DNA of 64,000 nucleotides. Source: Silanimonas sp. GTDB taxonomy: Bacteria; Pseudomonadota; Gammaproteobacteria; Xanthomonadales; Xanthomonadaceae. Positions within the stretch are counted from its first letter, which is position 1. Each line of letters begins with the position of its first letter. Below, piece by piece: positions 18,941 through 29,457 of the stretch. The notes beneath the pieces were generated by a model, which was given only the letters and a program-made list of their open reading frames with translations, did not search any database and had not been told where the DNA came from. The stretch is taken from positions 1 to 64,000 of the forward strand of contig JAGXTI010000036.1 in NCBI GenBank assembly GCA_018334015.1, written 5' to 3'. The translations under genes were made by a program, and so were the position numbers.

Positions 18941-20386
18941 ATGCCCCTCGACCCTGGCGATCTGCTGCTCGCGCTGACGGCCGGTCTGGCCGCCGCCACC
19001 GCCTCGCCCTGGCTGGTGGTGGTCTGGCTGACCTACGTGCTGATCCTGGCCGCCTGGATCCTGCGCCAGCGCCGTGAACCGGTGGCCACGCTGGCCTGGC
19101 TGCTGGTGCTGGCCTGGCTGCCGGTGATCGGCTGGGCGGTGTACTGGTGGCTGGGGCCGCAACGCATCCGCCGTCGCCTGCTGCGCCGCAGCCGGGCCCG
19201 GCTGGCCCTGGCCGGGGCGGCCCTGCCGCCCTGCGGTGAAACCGCCGAATGGGGGGCCGAGCGCCTGGTGGAAGCCACCACCGGCTTCGCCCCGACCCGC
19301 GCCAGCCGACTGGAGCTCCTGAGCAGCGGCGAATCGACCTATGCCGCGCTGTTCGGGGCGATCGCCGAGGCGCAAAGCGCGGTGCATCTGGAGTACTACA
19401 TCTTCGAGCCGGACGGCGTTGGCACCCGGCTGCGCGACCTGCTGATCGCCCGCGCCCGGGCTGGCGTCGAGGTCCGGCTGCTGCTCGACGGCCTCGGCTC
19501 GCGGCGCTGTTCGCCGCGCTTTCTCGCCCCGCTGCGGGCGGCCGGGGCCGAGGTCGGCTGGTTCCATCCGCTGACCTGGGGTCACATGCTCTGGCGGCCG
19601 ACCCTCAACCTGCGCACCCACCGCAAGATCGCGGTGATCGACGGCCGGATCGGCTTCACCGGCGGTGTCAACATCAGCGACACCCAGAGCGAACGCGCCT
19701 CGGCGGCGGCGTTCCACGACCTCCACCTGCGGCTCGAAGGCGAGGCGGTCCGCGCCCTGCAACTGGTGTTCGCCGAAGACTGGTACTACGCCACCGGGCG
19801 CACCCTGGTGGCGACCCGGCACTGGCCGACGCAGCCTGCCGGCAGCATCCGCTGCCAGCTTTTGCCCTCCGGTCCCGACGATTCGCAGGCTCCCCTGCAC
19901 CGGCTGTTCGTCGAAGCCGTGCACGGCGCTCGGCAACGGGTCTGGGTGATGACGCCCTACTTCGTGCCGACCCCGCCGGTGCTGCTGGCGTTGACCTCGG
20001 CGGCCCTGCGCGGGCTGGACGTGCGCCTGCTGCTGCCGGCCCGCAACGACAACCAACTGGTGCGCGCCGCCGCCCGCAGCTTCTACCCCGAACTGCTCGC
20101 CGCTGGCGTGCACATCGCCGAGTTCCAACCGCGCATGCTGCACGGCAAGGCCCTGCTGATCGACGAAGACACCACCCTGATCGGCAGCGGCAATGTCGAT
20201 CCGCGCAGCTTCTTCCTCAATTTCGAGCTGGGTGTGCTGGCCCGTGACGAGGGCGTGGCCTCGGCACTGGCGGCCCGCATCAGCGCCGACCTTGCCCACG
20301 CCCGGGCGGTCGATCCGCACTGGCAGGCGCGAGGCCTGCAGGCCTACCTTGACAGCGCGGCCCGCCTGCTGACGCCGGTGCTTTGA
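18941..20386 (+). CDS. cls: Cardiolipin synthase (phospholipase D family)
   Basis: 481 residues. Two N-terminal membrane helices (about residues 12-35 and 45-65) are followed by two phospholipase D domains with HKD motifs THRKIAVIDGRIGFTGG and LHGKALLIDEDTTLIGSGN. This is the domain order of bacterial cardiolipin synthases, which join two phosphatidylglycerols in the inner membrane. ATG 18941 gives a short cytoplasmic lead-in; a GTG 24 bases earlier is also in frame. ClsA versus other paralogues cannot be told apart with certainty. Confidence 0.9.
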   Translation: MPLDPGDLLLALTAGLAAATASPWLVVVWLTYVLILAAWILRQRREPVATLAWLLVLAWLPVIGWAVYWWLGPQRIRRRLLRRSRARLALAGAALPPCGETAEWGAERLVEATTGFAPTRASRLELLSSGESTYAALFGAIAEAQSAVHLEYYIFEPDGVGTRLRDLLIARARAGVEVRLLLDGLGSRRCSPRFLAPLRAAGAEVGWFHPLTWGHMLWRPTLNLRTHRKIAVIDGRIGFTGGVNISDTQSERASAAAFHDLHLRLEGEAVRALQLVFAEDWYYATGRTLVATRHWPTQPAGSIRCQLLPSGPDDSQAPLHRLFVEAVHGARQRVWVMTPYFVPTPPVLLALTSAALRGLDVRLLLPARNDNQLVRAAARSFYPELLAAGVHIAEFQPRMLHGKALLIDEDTTLIGSGNVDPRSFFLNFELGVLARDEGVASALAARISADLAHARAVDPHWQARGLQAYLDSAARLLTPVL

Positions 20387-20422
20387 GATCCGGCACGGCT
20401 GCTAGACTGTCGACGATTCAGA

Positions 20423-20668
20423 ATGAGTGCCCGCATGGTCTGGTTGCTGCCGCTCGCCGCGCTTGCCTGCTTCGTGCTGGCCCTACGCCTGCCGCTTGGC
20501 ACCTTAGGCGTGCTGCTCTTGCTGCTGACCGCCTTGGTACTGCTGCTGGGCTTTGTGCTGCAGCGGCTGTGGCGGCCGACCGGTGAGCGCAGGCCCCTGC
20601 TCGACGTGGCAGCCTTCCAAGGCCTCCGTACTCAGCTCGAACGCCGTCGGCAGGCGTCCGAGCAGTAG
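20423..20668 (+). CDS. Small membrane protein
   Basis: 81 residues with two hydrophobic helices (about 5-22 and 26-47) and a charged C-terminal tail rich in arginine and glutamine. No family recognised. It starts 37 bp after the cardiolipin synthase stop on the same strand, so it may be co-transcribed. Its last 37 bases overlap the convergent DUF2256 gene. The coding call rests on the clean transmembrane pattern. Confidence 0.5.
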   Translation: MSARMVWLLPLAALACFVLALRLPLGTLGVLLLLLTALVLLLGFVLQRLWRPTGERRPLLDVAAFQGLRTQLERRRQASEQ

Positions 20669-20778
20669 ATCACCTGCGCCCAATGGCGCGACCATTGGCG
20701 CCGCCACTCGAAGGGCCGTTGGCAGACCGGGCAGATCTTGGCCGGTCGTGGCGGCCGTCGCGATTCACGCCTCGGCAT
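20632..20778 (-). CDS. DUF2256 zinc-ribbon-like small protein
   Basis: 48 residues with the DUF2256 pattern: [19 protein letters not shown] followed by YCSDACRRR. The two pairs of cysteines (CPVC and CSDAC) should form a zinc ribbon. Function unknown. ATG 20778 overlaps the 3' end of the diguanylate cyclase gene by 14 bases on the same strand, suggesting it follows that gene in the transcript. Such genes are often missed because of their size. Confidence 0.8.
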   Translation of the reverse strand: MPRRESRRPPRPAKICPVCQRPFEWRRQWSRHWAQVIYCSDACRRRSS

Positions 20779-23638
20779 ACTGAACCCGGTTGCGACCCGC
20801 GCGCTTGGCCGCGTACAGGGCCATGTCGGCCTCACGGATCAGCCGCGACGACGACTCGCCGGCCGCGGGCACCCGCACCGCCACACCGATGCTCACGGTC
20901 ACGCCAACCCGGCTCAAGGCCACCGCCTCGCGCAGCCGCTCGGCCCGCTCCAGAGCCTGCTCCGGGCGAACGCCGGGCAGCAGCAGCACGAACTCCTCAC
21001 CGCCGTAGCGGGCCAGCATCTCGCGGGGCGGCTGCAGGCCCTGGCCCAGCACAGAAGCGAGGCCGACCAGAGCACGATCGCCCTCCAGATGACCGAAACG
21101 GTCGTTGAAGGCCTTGAAATGGTCGGCGTCGATCATTAGGGCGGCCAGTGGCTGGCCGGACTGCATGCAGCGCGCCCATTCACGGCCGAGCGCCAGATCG
21201 AAGGCCCGGCGGTTGTTGACCTGGGTGAGCGGGTCGATCACCGCGATCGCCGACAACTGCGCATTGGCCTGTTCCAGCGCCTCGGTGCGTTCGGCGATGC
21301 GCTGTTCGAGCAGGCGGTTGGCCGCCTCGACCCGCGCCACGCGGCGGCGGGCGAATGACCGCACCGCCCATGCCGAACCCAACAGCAGCAGGGTCAAGGC
21401 CGCCAGGCGCAGCAGTGGATGCTGGTACCAAGACGGCTCAACCAGCAGACGCAGCCGCATCGGGGCCACCGGCCGACCGCTCGGCAGCCGGCCCTCAACC
21501 TCAAAGTCGTACTCACCCGGCGAAAGGCTGCGAATGGCGAGATCGCGGTCGGCCCATTCGGTGAACGCATCGACCACGCCGCTCAGGCGGTAGCGGTAGG
21601 TGGCGCCGGCTTCCAGGGTCTGCAGGCCAAAGCGCAGGCGCAAAGCCTCGCCGGAGCGCAGGCGCAGAACACCGTGCTCAGGCTGTGCTGGTTGCCAGTC
21701 GCCGTCCTGCCAGCGTGTTTGCAATCGATCGAAGGCCACCGCCAGGGGCTGCAAGGTCGGCAGTGGGCCTTCCGGGTTGTATTGCAGAAGGCCGTTCCAC
21801 GCCGGCACTCGCAGCACGCCACTGGCACCGAGTCGCGGCATACCAAAACCGCTGCTTGCCGCACCACCGAACTGCACGCGTTCCCAGTCGCGGCTGTCCT
21901 TGCGGCGCAGCAGCAGATCGCGCGGACTGACCGCGAACAGGCCCATCGCGGTCTCGACGATGTCCAAGCGCTCGGGTTGATGCAACTCCCGCATCCAGGC
22001 CGCGGGCTCGGTCACGGCAAAGCCGGTGCCGGCCGGATCGAGACGATGGAGTTGCCCGTCCGCCCAGGCCATCACCTCGCCATCGATGGCGAACAGCCGC
22101 GGCCGGATCGGTCCGTTCTGCGGCAAGCCGCGCTCGGGACCGAAGACCTGGCGATCGAGCCGGCCGTCATCGTCGATCCGCCAGCGCTGCGGCGCGCCGC
22201 GGTCATCGCTGAACCACAACTCGCCCGGCAGCAGCTCCAGCACCTGCTGCGGCACCATCCCCGCCAGCGGCCAGCGTCGCATGATTGTCCAGCCGCCCGG
22301 CCCATGCTGCAGGTCGAGCAGGTGCGTGTCGGCCACCGCCCAGACCCGGTTCGGATCACCACGGGCGGGCAGCAGGTGGGTCACGCCACTCTCGCCATGC
22401 AGGCGCTGCGGCTGGGTTTCACCGCGCCGCAACAGCCACAGGCCCTGCCGCTCGGCCACCAGCAGACCGCGCTCGTCGGCCAGCAGGGCATAGGCTTCCA
22501 GCGGCACCCAGGGCAGGCGTTCGATGCGGACGCCGCCCTGGCCATCAGCGCTGAGCCGCTGCAGGCCGCGCCCGCCCACCACCCAGAGCGCGCCGTCGAA
22601 CTCGGCGCTGTCGGTCACCAGACCCCGCAGACCCTCGTAGCGCCCGAGCAGGGACCACCGCGAGGGCAGATCGATGCGCAGCACCTCGGTTTCGGTCGCG
22701 ACCCACAGTCGACCCTCGGGGTCGTGGCGCAGATCGACCACCATCTGCTCGCTGGCCTTGAAGATCTGGCGCAGGCTCAAACCGGCATCGACATGCAGCA
22801 GCTCGCCATCGGCGGTGCCCAGCACGAAGCCGCCGTTCTCGAGCGGCGCCACGGCATAGACCGCCAGTTCCGGGCGCGGCCAGGCCAGCACCCGGCGGAA
22901 GCCCTAACGCTCGATCCGCCAGACGCCGTCGGCAGCGACCACGTAACGGTTACCGCCCCAAGCCAGCACGGCGGCCACCGCGGTCTCGGCGAAGCGCTCG
23001 CCGCCCGGCAGCGGCTGCCACTCGCCCTGCCGCAAGCGACCCAGGCCCTGGCCTTCGAAACGGGTGAACACCTCGCCCCCGGACACCAGCAGCGAACGCA
23101 TCGCCGGTGGCGTCGGCCAGACCTGCAAGGGCCCGCCATCGGCCGGCAGCAGCTGCAGGAATCGCTCCGAATGCACCAGCACGCCCTCGGCGGTCTGGGC
23201 GATCTCCCAGACCACGCCGAGCCTGCGGGACTCGGCATCCAGACCGCTTGCCGCCAGCAGGTCGACGTAGTGGTAACCGTTGACCGGATCGTGGTCCAGC
23301 CGGCCCCAGGTGTCGTGGCCGCCGACCATCACCGTGCCGTCCGGCAGACGACGCACCACCGTGGCATCCACGCCACCCGGTAACCGCACCAGGGTCCAGG
23401 CCACGCTGTCGTAGCTCAGCAGACCGTCGGCTGATCCGACGTACAAACGGCCCGGCGCGGTGGCCAGCGACCACAGCAAGGGCGTGGCCTGGTACTCGTG
23501 TGGACCGATGCGCTGCAGGATCGGCTTGCCGGCAAACACCGCCGCCAGCAGCGGCAGACTCGCCAACGACAGACCCAGCCACAGTGCGCCGGTGGCGGCC
23601 AAGGTCGCGAACCGGCGGTGCAGGGCGGTGGCGGGCAT
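20765..23638 (-). pseudogene. Ligand-sensing diguanylate cyclase split by an amber codon
   Basis: Two reading frames, 23638-22904 and 22903-20765, are in the same phase and separated only by one TAG (22904-22906, codon 245); together they make one protein of about 956 residues. The N-terminus has a membrane anchor/signal (around residues 10-35). Then comes a beta-propeller of two-component-regulator-propeller type, a Y_Y_Y-like domain (YRYRLSGVVDAFTEWADRD), a transmembrane helix, a short coiled coil and a GGDEF domain with an intact ARYGGEEF motif and no RxxD inhibitory site. The intact form would sense a periplasmic ligand and make cyclic-di-GMP. As read, only the truncated propeller is made unless the amber is suppressed or a sequencing error. 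A GTG at 22891 could restart the second part without a signal. Confidence 0.85.
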
Positions 23639-23748
23639 AACTTCCATTATCGCCATGACCGTCACGGGCAAGTGTGAAAGCGGCCGACGCACGGCTTGCC
23701 GGCGGGGTCCGCCACGGGCCAAGCTCGACACTTGACCGAGGCCCGCCG

Positions 23749-24495
23749 ATGACCCTGCTCAGCGTCAACATCAACAAGATCGCCGTGTTGCGCGAGTCCC
23801 GCGGTGGCCGCCATCCCTGCCCGCTCGAGTTCGCCCGCCTCAGCGTGGCGGCCGGTGCTCGCGGCATCACCGTGCACCCACGCCCGGACCGACGCCACAT
23901 CAGCGCCGAGGACGTGTTGGCGATCGCCGCCGCCCTGCCGGCCGGGGTGGAGTTCAACATCGAGGGCAACCCCTTCGCCGCGCCGCGCCCCGGATACCCC
24001 GGCCTGCTGGCCTTGGCCCAGGCCACGCGACCGGCACAGGTTACTTTTGTTCCCGATGGCGATGGCCAGATCACTTCGGACCACGGTTTCGATCCGACGG
24101 CGCTGCCCGACGATCTTGCCGCGCAGGTGGCGGCCTTTCGCGCTCTGGGCGCGCGGGTGTCCCTGTTTGTCGACCCAGGCACCACCGCGCTGCAGCCGAT
24201 TCGCGACTGCGGTGCCACACGCATCGAGATCTACACCGGTCCCTACGCCGAAGCCCATGCCCGGGGCGAGGCGGCAGCCGCTCTGGCCGCCGCCCGGCGT
24301 AGCGCCGAGGCCGCCCAGGCGCTGGGGCTAGGCGTCAACGCCGGGCACGACCTGTCGCAGTACAACCTTGACGATTTTCTGGCGGGTGTGCCCGGGGTGC
24401 TGGAGGTCTCGATCGGCCACGCCCTCGTCGCCGAGGCTCTGATCGAGGGCTGGGCCAGCACCATCGGCCGCTACCGGGCGATCACCGGCGGCTGA
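23749..24495 (+). CDS. pdxJ: Pyridoxine 5'-phosphate synthase PdxJ
   Basis: 248 residues. PdxJ condenses 3-amino-2-oxopropyl phosphate with deoxyxylulose 5-phosphate in the DXP-dependent vitamin B6 pathway. Recognised by [13 protein letters not shown] at the N-terminus, [32 protein letters not shown] and [12 protein letters not shown] near the C-terminus. ATG 23749 gives the typical start. It converges on the exbD gene, from which it is separated by a strong hairpin. Confidence 0.96.
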   Translation: MTLLSVNINKIAVLRESRGGRHPCPLEFARLSVAAGARGITVHPRPDRRHISAEDVLAIAAALPAGVEFNIEGNPFAAPRPGYPGLLALAQATRPAQVTFVPDGDGQITSDHGFDPTALPDDLAAQVAAFRALGARVSLFVDPGTTALQPIRDCGATRIEIYTGPYAEAHARGEAAAALAAARRSAEAAQALGLGVNAGHDLSQYNLDDFLAGVPGVLEVSIGHALVAEALIEGWASTIGRYRAITGG

Positions 24496-24540
24496 ATCGG
24501 GCCGGGCCGCTCATTCAGAATCACTGCGGCAAAAACGACA

Positions 24541-24560
24541 ACGCCGCCCGGAGGCGGCGT
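24541..24560. terminator. Hairpin between pdxJ and the tonB operon
   Basis: ACGCCGCC (24541-24548) pairs perfectly with GGCGGCGT (24553-24560) around a CGGA tetraloop. On the minus strand the stem is followed closely by TTGTCGTTTTTG, a T-rich tail, so it should end the tonB-exbB-exbD-exbD transcript. On the plus strand the tail is poor, making termination of pdxJ less certain. Confidence 0.75.
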
Positions 24561-24585
24561 CGCGTTAGGTGCTGTGGGGCCGCAA

Positions 24586-25023
24586 TCAGGGCGTGGTTTC
24601 GTCCACGAAACTGATTTTTTCCAACTGGGCATTGCGGGCGCGGGCCAACACCTGGGCCAAGACCTCGTACTCGGCATCCAGATCAACATTGATCTCCAGC
24701 CTGGGCTGTTGATCAACCGGCAGCAGCTGAGTGCGGACCTGGGTGATGTCCTCGAAATACGCCTGCAGGGTCGCCATCGGTTGCAAGGTGTTGTTCACCG
24801 TCACCTCGCCGGCCGAAGAAATCCGCAGCTGCAGCGGCGGCGGCGGCTCGGTACGAGGCGGTTCGACATTGGGTGAGCGTTGCGGCAGGTTGACATTGAT
24901 CCGCAGCGAGGGCGTGGGCGCGGTCACCATGAAGATGATGAGCAGCACCAGCAGGATGTCGATCAGCGGCACCACGTTCATGTCGGCTTTGGGGCTGGAG
25001 CCGCCACGGGATGAGAAAGCCAT
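24586..25023 (-). CDS. exbD2: ExbD-family biopolymer transport protein (second copy)
   Basis: 145 residues with one N-terminal membrane helix (MNVVPLIDILLVLLIIFMVTAP) bearing the aspartate (LID) that carries protons in ExbD/TolR, and a periplasmic domain. It begins three bases after the stop of the first exbD. In Xanthomonas campestris a second exbD follows tonB-exbB-exbD1, so the name exbD2 is by analogy with that order. The protein is the last of the operon and is followed by the hairpin at 24541. Confidence 0.9.
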   Translation of the reverse strand: MAFSSRGGSSPKADMNVVPLIDILLVLLIIFMVTAPTPSLRINVNLPQRSPNVEPPRTEPPPPLQLRISSAGEVTVNNTLQPMATLQAYFEDITQVRTQLLPVDQQPRLEINVDLDAEYEVLAQVLARARNAQLEKISFVDETTP

Positions 25024-25026
25024 GGC

Positions 25027-25443
25027 TCAAAACTCCGGTTCGGACACGAAATTGATGGACCGCATGCCGGCCTGGCGGACTCGGGTGGTGATCTCCCGGA
25101 TCTGGGCGTAACGGATGTCCTTGTCGGCCCGCAGCATGATGTCGGGCTGCGGCAGTCTCTGGGCCTCGACGGCGAGTCGGGCCTCGAGCTGGCTCTTGTC
25201 GGCGAGGAGCTCGTTGTTCCAGAAAAGTTCGCCGTTCTCACGCAGGGTGATCGCCACCGGTGGAGCGTCAGCCAAAGGCCTTCGCACCTCCACCGTGGCA
25301 TTCGGCAATTCCACCCGGACACCGTGCGACACCGTGGAGGCCACCATGAAGATGATGAGCAACACCAGCATCACGTCGACCAAGGGGACGACATTCGGCG
25401 CAGTGAAGCCGGCGCCTTCATTTGCGTCAGAATCGAATGCCAT
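25027..25443 (-). CDS. exbD1: ExbD-family biopolymer transport protein (first copy)
   Basis: 138 residues, same architecture as its neighbour: membrane helix with VVPLVDVMLVLLIIFMVAST carrying the proton-path aspartate, then a periplasmic domain ending in INFVSEPEF. The two ExbD proteins share about the first 50 residues clearly and diverge after that, so this is an old duplication. It works with ExbB and TonB to couple the proton gradient to TonB-dependent receptors in the outer membrane. Confidence 0.92.
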   Translation of the reverse strand: MAFDSDANEGAGFTAPNVVPLVDVMLVLLIIFMVASTVSHGVRVELPNATVEVRRPLADAPPVAITLRENGELFWNNELLADKSQLEARLAVEAQRLPQPDIMLRADKDIRYAQIREITTRVRQAGMRSINFVSEPEF

Positions 25444-25475
25444 GGGTCATTCTCCCGCCGGTGAGGCCTGCGGCC

Positions 25476-26273
25476 TCAGCGGCTGTCGCCGACGCGCGCA
25501 CCAGTGGCGAAGTAGTCGTGCAGATCGTGCGCGAAGGCATCGAACTGGGCGATCAACTTGCGATTGATGCGGTTGAAGTAGTTGAAGGCCATGACCGCCG
25601 GGATCGCCACGAACAGGCCGAGGAAGGTCATGATCAAGGCTTCGCCGACCGGACCGGCCACGGCCTGGATCGAGGTCTCACCAGCCGCGCCGAGGCGGAC
25701 CAGAGCGAGCAGAATGCCCCAGACGGTGCCGAGCAGACCGATGAAGGGGGCGATGGCGCCGGTGGTGGCCAGCCAGGTCTGACCGTCTTCGAGGGTCTGC
25801 GATTCACGCGACACGGCCTGACGCAGGGCACGGTCGATGAACTCGGAGCGGTTCAGGGTTTCGGCCAGACGGCCTTCCGACTTCTGGTGGTGCGAAGCGG
25901 CCTGGGCGCATTCCAGAGCGATCTTCGAGAAGGGCTCCCACGAGGGCTGCTCTTCCATGAAGCGGATCGCTTCCTGGGCGTTCTGGGTCTGCCAGAACGT
26001 GGTGGTGACGCGTGCCGCGCGGCTGTTGATGCGGCTGTACTTGATGGACTTCATGACCGTGTAGTACCAGCCCACCAGCGACAGGAGCACGAGGGCAATG
26101 AAGGCTGCCCAATTGACCACGCCCATGTAGGACATGGCGTGCTGGATGGAGAAGTCCGCGGCGCCCTCGACCTGCTGGGTCTGGGCGGCAGCCGGAGCGG
26201 CGAGCGCGACATTGGTGGCGGCCGTGACGGCGGAAGCCGACGTCGGGACGATGATGGTGATGTCCTGCAACAT
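25476..26273 (-). CDS. exbB: ExbB/MotA/TolQ proton-channel family protein
   Basis: 265 residues with three membrane helices: near 50-70 (AAFIALVLLSLVGWYYTVM), near 170-195 (GAIAPFIGLLGTVWGILLAL) and near 215-235 (LIMTFLGLFVAIPAVMAF). The TGAIAPFIGLLGTVWGI and GEALIMTFLGLFVAIPAV blocks are ExbB hallmarks. ATG 26273 is preferred over an upstream ATG because it gives the MLQDITI start. Placed between tonB (25 bp gap) and exbD1 (32 bp gap). Confidence 0.93.
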   Translation of the reverse strand: MLQDITIIVPTSASAVTAATNVALAAPAAAQTQQVEGAADFSIQHAMSYMGVVNWAAFIALVLLSLVGWYYTVMKSIKYSRINSRAARVTTTFWQTQNAQEAIRFMEEQPSWEPFSKIALECAQAASHHQKSEGRLAETLNRSEFIDRALRQAVSRESQTLEDGQTWLATTGAIAPFIGLLGTVWGILLALVRLGAAGETSIQAVAGPVGEALIMTFLGLFVAIPAVMAFNYFNRINRKLIAQFDAFAHDLHDYFATGARVGDSR

Positions 26274-26298
26274 GCGGGGGTACCTTCGGTGAGTGGTT

Positions 26299-26967
<669 letters not shown>

Positions 26968-27070
26968 GCGGGATGCCGATTCAGGAGAGGGCCGCGAGAG
27001 TGCGGGTCTGAGAGTGTAATTGAAGAGTGCTGCACGGGGAATGCGTCATCGCGGAAAAGATGTGAAGCCA

Positions 27071-28345
27071 TCAACGGTTCTGCCGAAGCATGCGGTTGGC
27101 CTGCTCGGCGGTTTCAGGGAAGCGCGCGGCCTCTTGCAGTGCAGCACGGGTGCTGGCAGTCGTACCGATCTGCGATTCGGCGCGGGCAATCACCATCCAG
27201 GCCTCACCCGGGCGCTGCAAGCCCTTGGCGATCGCGGCCCGCGCTGCGGCGCGGGCTTCCTCGTCACGTCCTTCGGCGGAGAGCACCTTGGCGTAATTCA
27301 GGCCGGTTTCACCGCGCGGGTCAAGGGCTGCCGCTTCACGGTAGGTGGCGATGGCGCGCTCCATGTCGTCGGAGAAGTAAGCCGCCTGCGCCAACGCGCT
27401 CAGGCTCTGCAGGTCGCGTGGCAGCACGCCCTTGGCGAAGCCTTCCTCGATCACCGCGATGACATCACGCTCGCGGCCTTCGGCATTGAAGTAGAGGGAG
27501 TAAAGCGTGCGGTAATCGCGTGCTTCGGTGAAGAGTCCACGGGTCCGGGCATCCTCCAACAGCTTGATCGCATCGTCGTAGCGTTCGAGATCGATGTGAT
27601 TGGAGGCCAAAGCGAAGATCGCCTGCTTGTCATTGGGCGTCTTAGCCAAAACCTGCTTGCCCACATCCAGGGCAGCCTGAAGATCGCCCGTCTCGACATG
27701 AGCCGCTTGGAGAAGGCGCAGCCATTCGGCACGCGGCTCGGGCAAGAGGCTGATTGCCTTGCGGATCGCGGCGACCGCCTCAGGGAACTGCTCCGCACGG
27801 AAATGCGCGCTGCCCAGCGCGTGGTGGATTACCGGATCGCGCGTCTGGGTTTCATTGATCAAGCGCAACAAGGTGAGCACCGCGGCCTCGGGCTGATCGC
27901 TATTGAGTTGAGCGATCGCCAGATTCTGCATGGTGTTGTAGTGGCCTTCGTTGTTAAGGCCACCCGTCTCGATCACGCGCTTCATGTAGGCCATCGCCGC
28001 CTCGAGATCGTCTTGATCGCTGGCTGCGCTGGCTGCGACCTGAGCAGCAAACGAGATTTCGTATGCATTCGCCCGCTCGTTGGCAAGGATCGCATCGGCA
28101 AGCTCACGAGCCTTCGCAGGATCGCCGTCGTTGTAGACCTCGACCAACTGCGAAAGCTGGCGCTGAAGGCGAGGGCTCGAGCGCAGTCGTGGCTCTTGCC
28201 GCGTGGCGTCAGGGAAGGAAGGCGCGGCTTCCGCGCCACGGCGTTGCTCGCGACGATCGTCGCGCGCCGACGCCGGTGAAGCCGGCATGGCGATCAGCAA
28301 GGCGGTGAACACGGCGAGGCCGAGCAAAGAACGGGTGACGGCCAT
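27071..28345 (-). CDS. Exported tetratricopeptide-repeat protein
   Basis: 424 residues with a signal peptide (MAVTRSLLGLAVFTALLIAMPASPASA) and then TPR units through most of the chain, for example around the segments HHALGSAHFRAEQFPEAV and IFALASNHIDLERYDDAI. It lies 103 bp before tonB on the same strand. TPR proteins in this position are common beside TonB operons of xanthomonads (recalled), suggesting a scaffold role in the periplasm, but the partner is not known. Confidence 0.85.
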   Translation of the reverse strand: MAVTRSLLGLAVFTALLIAMPASPASARDDRREQRRGAEAAPSFPDATRQEPRLRSSPRLQRQLSQLVEVYNDGDPAKARELADAILANERANAYEISFAAQVAASAASDQDDLEAAMAYMKRVIETGGLNNEGHYNTMQNLAIAQLNSDQPEAAVLTLLRLINETQTRDPVIHHALGSAHFRAEQFPEAVAAIRKAISLLPEPRAEWLRLLQAAHVETGDLQAALDVGKQVLAKTPNDKQAIFALASNHIDLERYDDAIKLLEDARTRGLFTEARDYRTLYSLYFNAEGRERDVIAVIEEGFAKGVLPRDLQSLSALAQAAYFSDDMERAIATYREAAALDPRGETGLNYAKVLSAEGRDEEARAAARAAIAKGLQRPGEAWMVIARAESQIGTTASTRAALQEAARFPETAEQANRMLRQNR

Positions 28346-28481
28346 GGCAGGCTCCGGGCGCAGTCTAGCGAAAGGCTGTCGAGGTTAGCCGCAGCCGATG
28401 GCCGGCTCAAGACGCTTGGCCGCCCATCCGGGCCTTCGCCCCCGTCTTTCGTCGTGTTGAACGAAGATTTAACGCAGCCGT

Positions 28482-29453
28482 TCAGCCGGTGGTGGGGAAG
28501 TTCGCCTTGGCGAAGGCCACGCGCTCGGCCGGGTCCTTCGACAAGCGCTCCGCGGCGGCCAGCGCCTCGACTTTGGCCAGGCGCGGGTGCAGGCCGTTGC
28601 CGTTGGCCATCTGGATCGACAGGCCCGGGCGGGCGTTGAGTTCGAGGATCATCGGGCCGTGATCGCGGTCGAGCACGAAATCAACACCGATGTAGCCCAG
28701 TTCCGAGAGTTCGAAGCAGCGTGCGGCCATGTGCAGCAGCTCGTCCCAGCGCGGGATCGTGAGGCCGATGATGCTGTTCTCGGTGTCGGGATGGTCGCGG
28801 ATGATCTCGGTGCCCCAGACGCCACGCTTGGTGATGCCGGTCGGCAGGTCGATGCCGACGCCGATGGCGCCCTGGTGCAGGTTGGCCTTGCCGTCCGAAA
28901 GCCGCGTCGGCAGGCGGATCATCGCCATCACCGGGTAGCCCAGAAAGACAATGATGCGGACATCGGGCACACCCTTGAAACTGACCCGCTCGAACACCGG
29001 ATCGAACTTAACGCAGTACTCGACCAGCAGGTGATCGGGCTGACCGCCCAGCGAGAACAGGCCGGACAGGCCGTTGCTCAGGTGGTGCTCAAACTCCTCA
29101 CGGCTCATCAACGCGCCGTTGGCGCGTCGGTATTTGTCGCCGCGGCGACCGTGGATGACCAGGATGCCGTCGCCACCGGAACCGTGTGCGGGCTTCACCA
29201 CAAAGCTGTCGCGGTGCTTGATCTTCTCGTGCAGCTCGGCGATCTCGTGCTCCTCGCGCACCACCGCGTAGAGCTCGGGCACCGGCAGGCCGGCTTCGAT
29301 CGCCAGCTTCTTGGTGATCAGCTTGTCGTCGACCCGCGGGTAGAACTTGCGCGGGTTGTGCATCAGCACGTAATGGGCATTGCGCTGGCCGATGCCGATC
29401 AAGCCGATCTTGCGAAGGCGCCGGGCGATCTCCAGCGGATTCCAGAGCACCAT
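28482..29453 (-). CDS. ATP-grasp alpha-L-glutamate ligase-like protein
   Basis: 323 residues related to the RimK ATP-grasp ligases, which attach glutamates to proteins or peptides. The ATP-binding FVVKPAHGSGGDGILVI block and the metal-binding FVLDRDHGPMILELNARPG block are present. The ATG at 29453 lies four bases after the end of the preceding transglutaminase/membrane protein, so the two are co-translated. Families with this pair usually form an operon with a retropepsin-like protease; none is adjacent here. Acceptor substrate unknown. Confidence 0.87.
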   Translation of the reverse strand: MVLWNPLEIARRLRKIGLIGIGQRNAHYVLMHNPRKFYPRVDDKLITKKLAIEAGLPVPELYAVVREEHEIAELHEKIKHRDSFVVKPAHGSGGDGILVIHGRRGDKYRRANGALMSREEFEHHLSNGLSGLFSLGGQPDHLLVEYCVKFDPVFERVSFKGVPDVRIIVFLGYPVMAMIRLPTRLSDGKANLHQGAIGVGIDLPTGITKRGVWGTEIIRDHPDTENSIIGLTIPRWDELLHMAARCFELSELGYIGVDFVLDRDHGPMILELNARPGLSIQMANGNGLHPRLAKVEALAAAERLSKDPAERVAFAKANFPTTG

Positions 29454-29457
29454 GGCC

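Noticed and set aside
14999-20320. Very long open frame on the minus strand opposite the indolepyruvate oxidoreductase and cardiolipin synthase genes
   Set aside because: It has no domain signature, is rich in Arg, His, Gly and Ala as expected for the complement of GC-rich coding DNA, and both genes on the plus strand are unmistakable.
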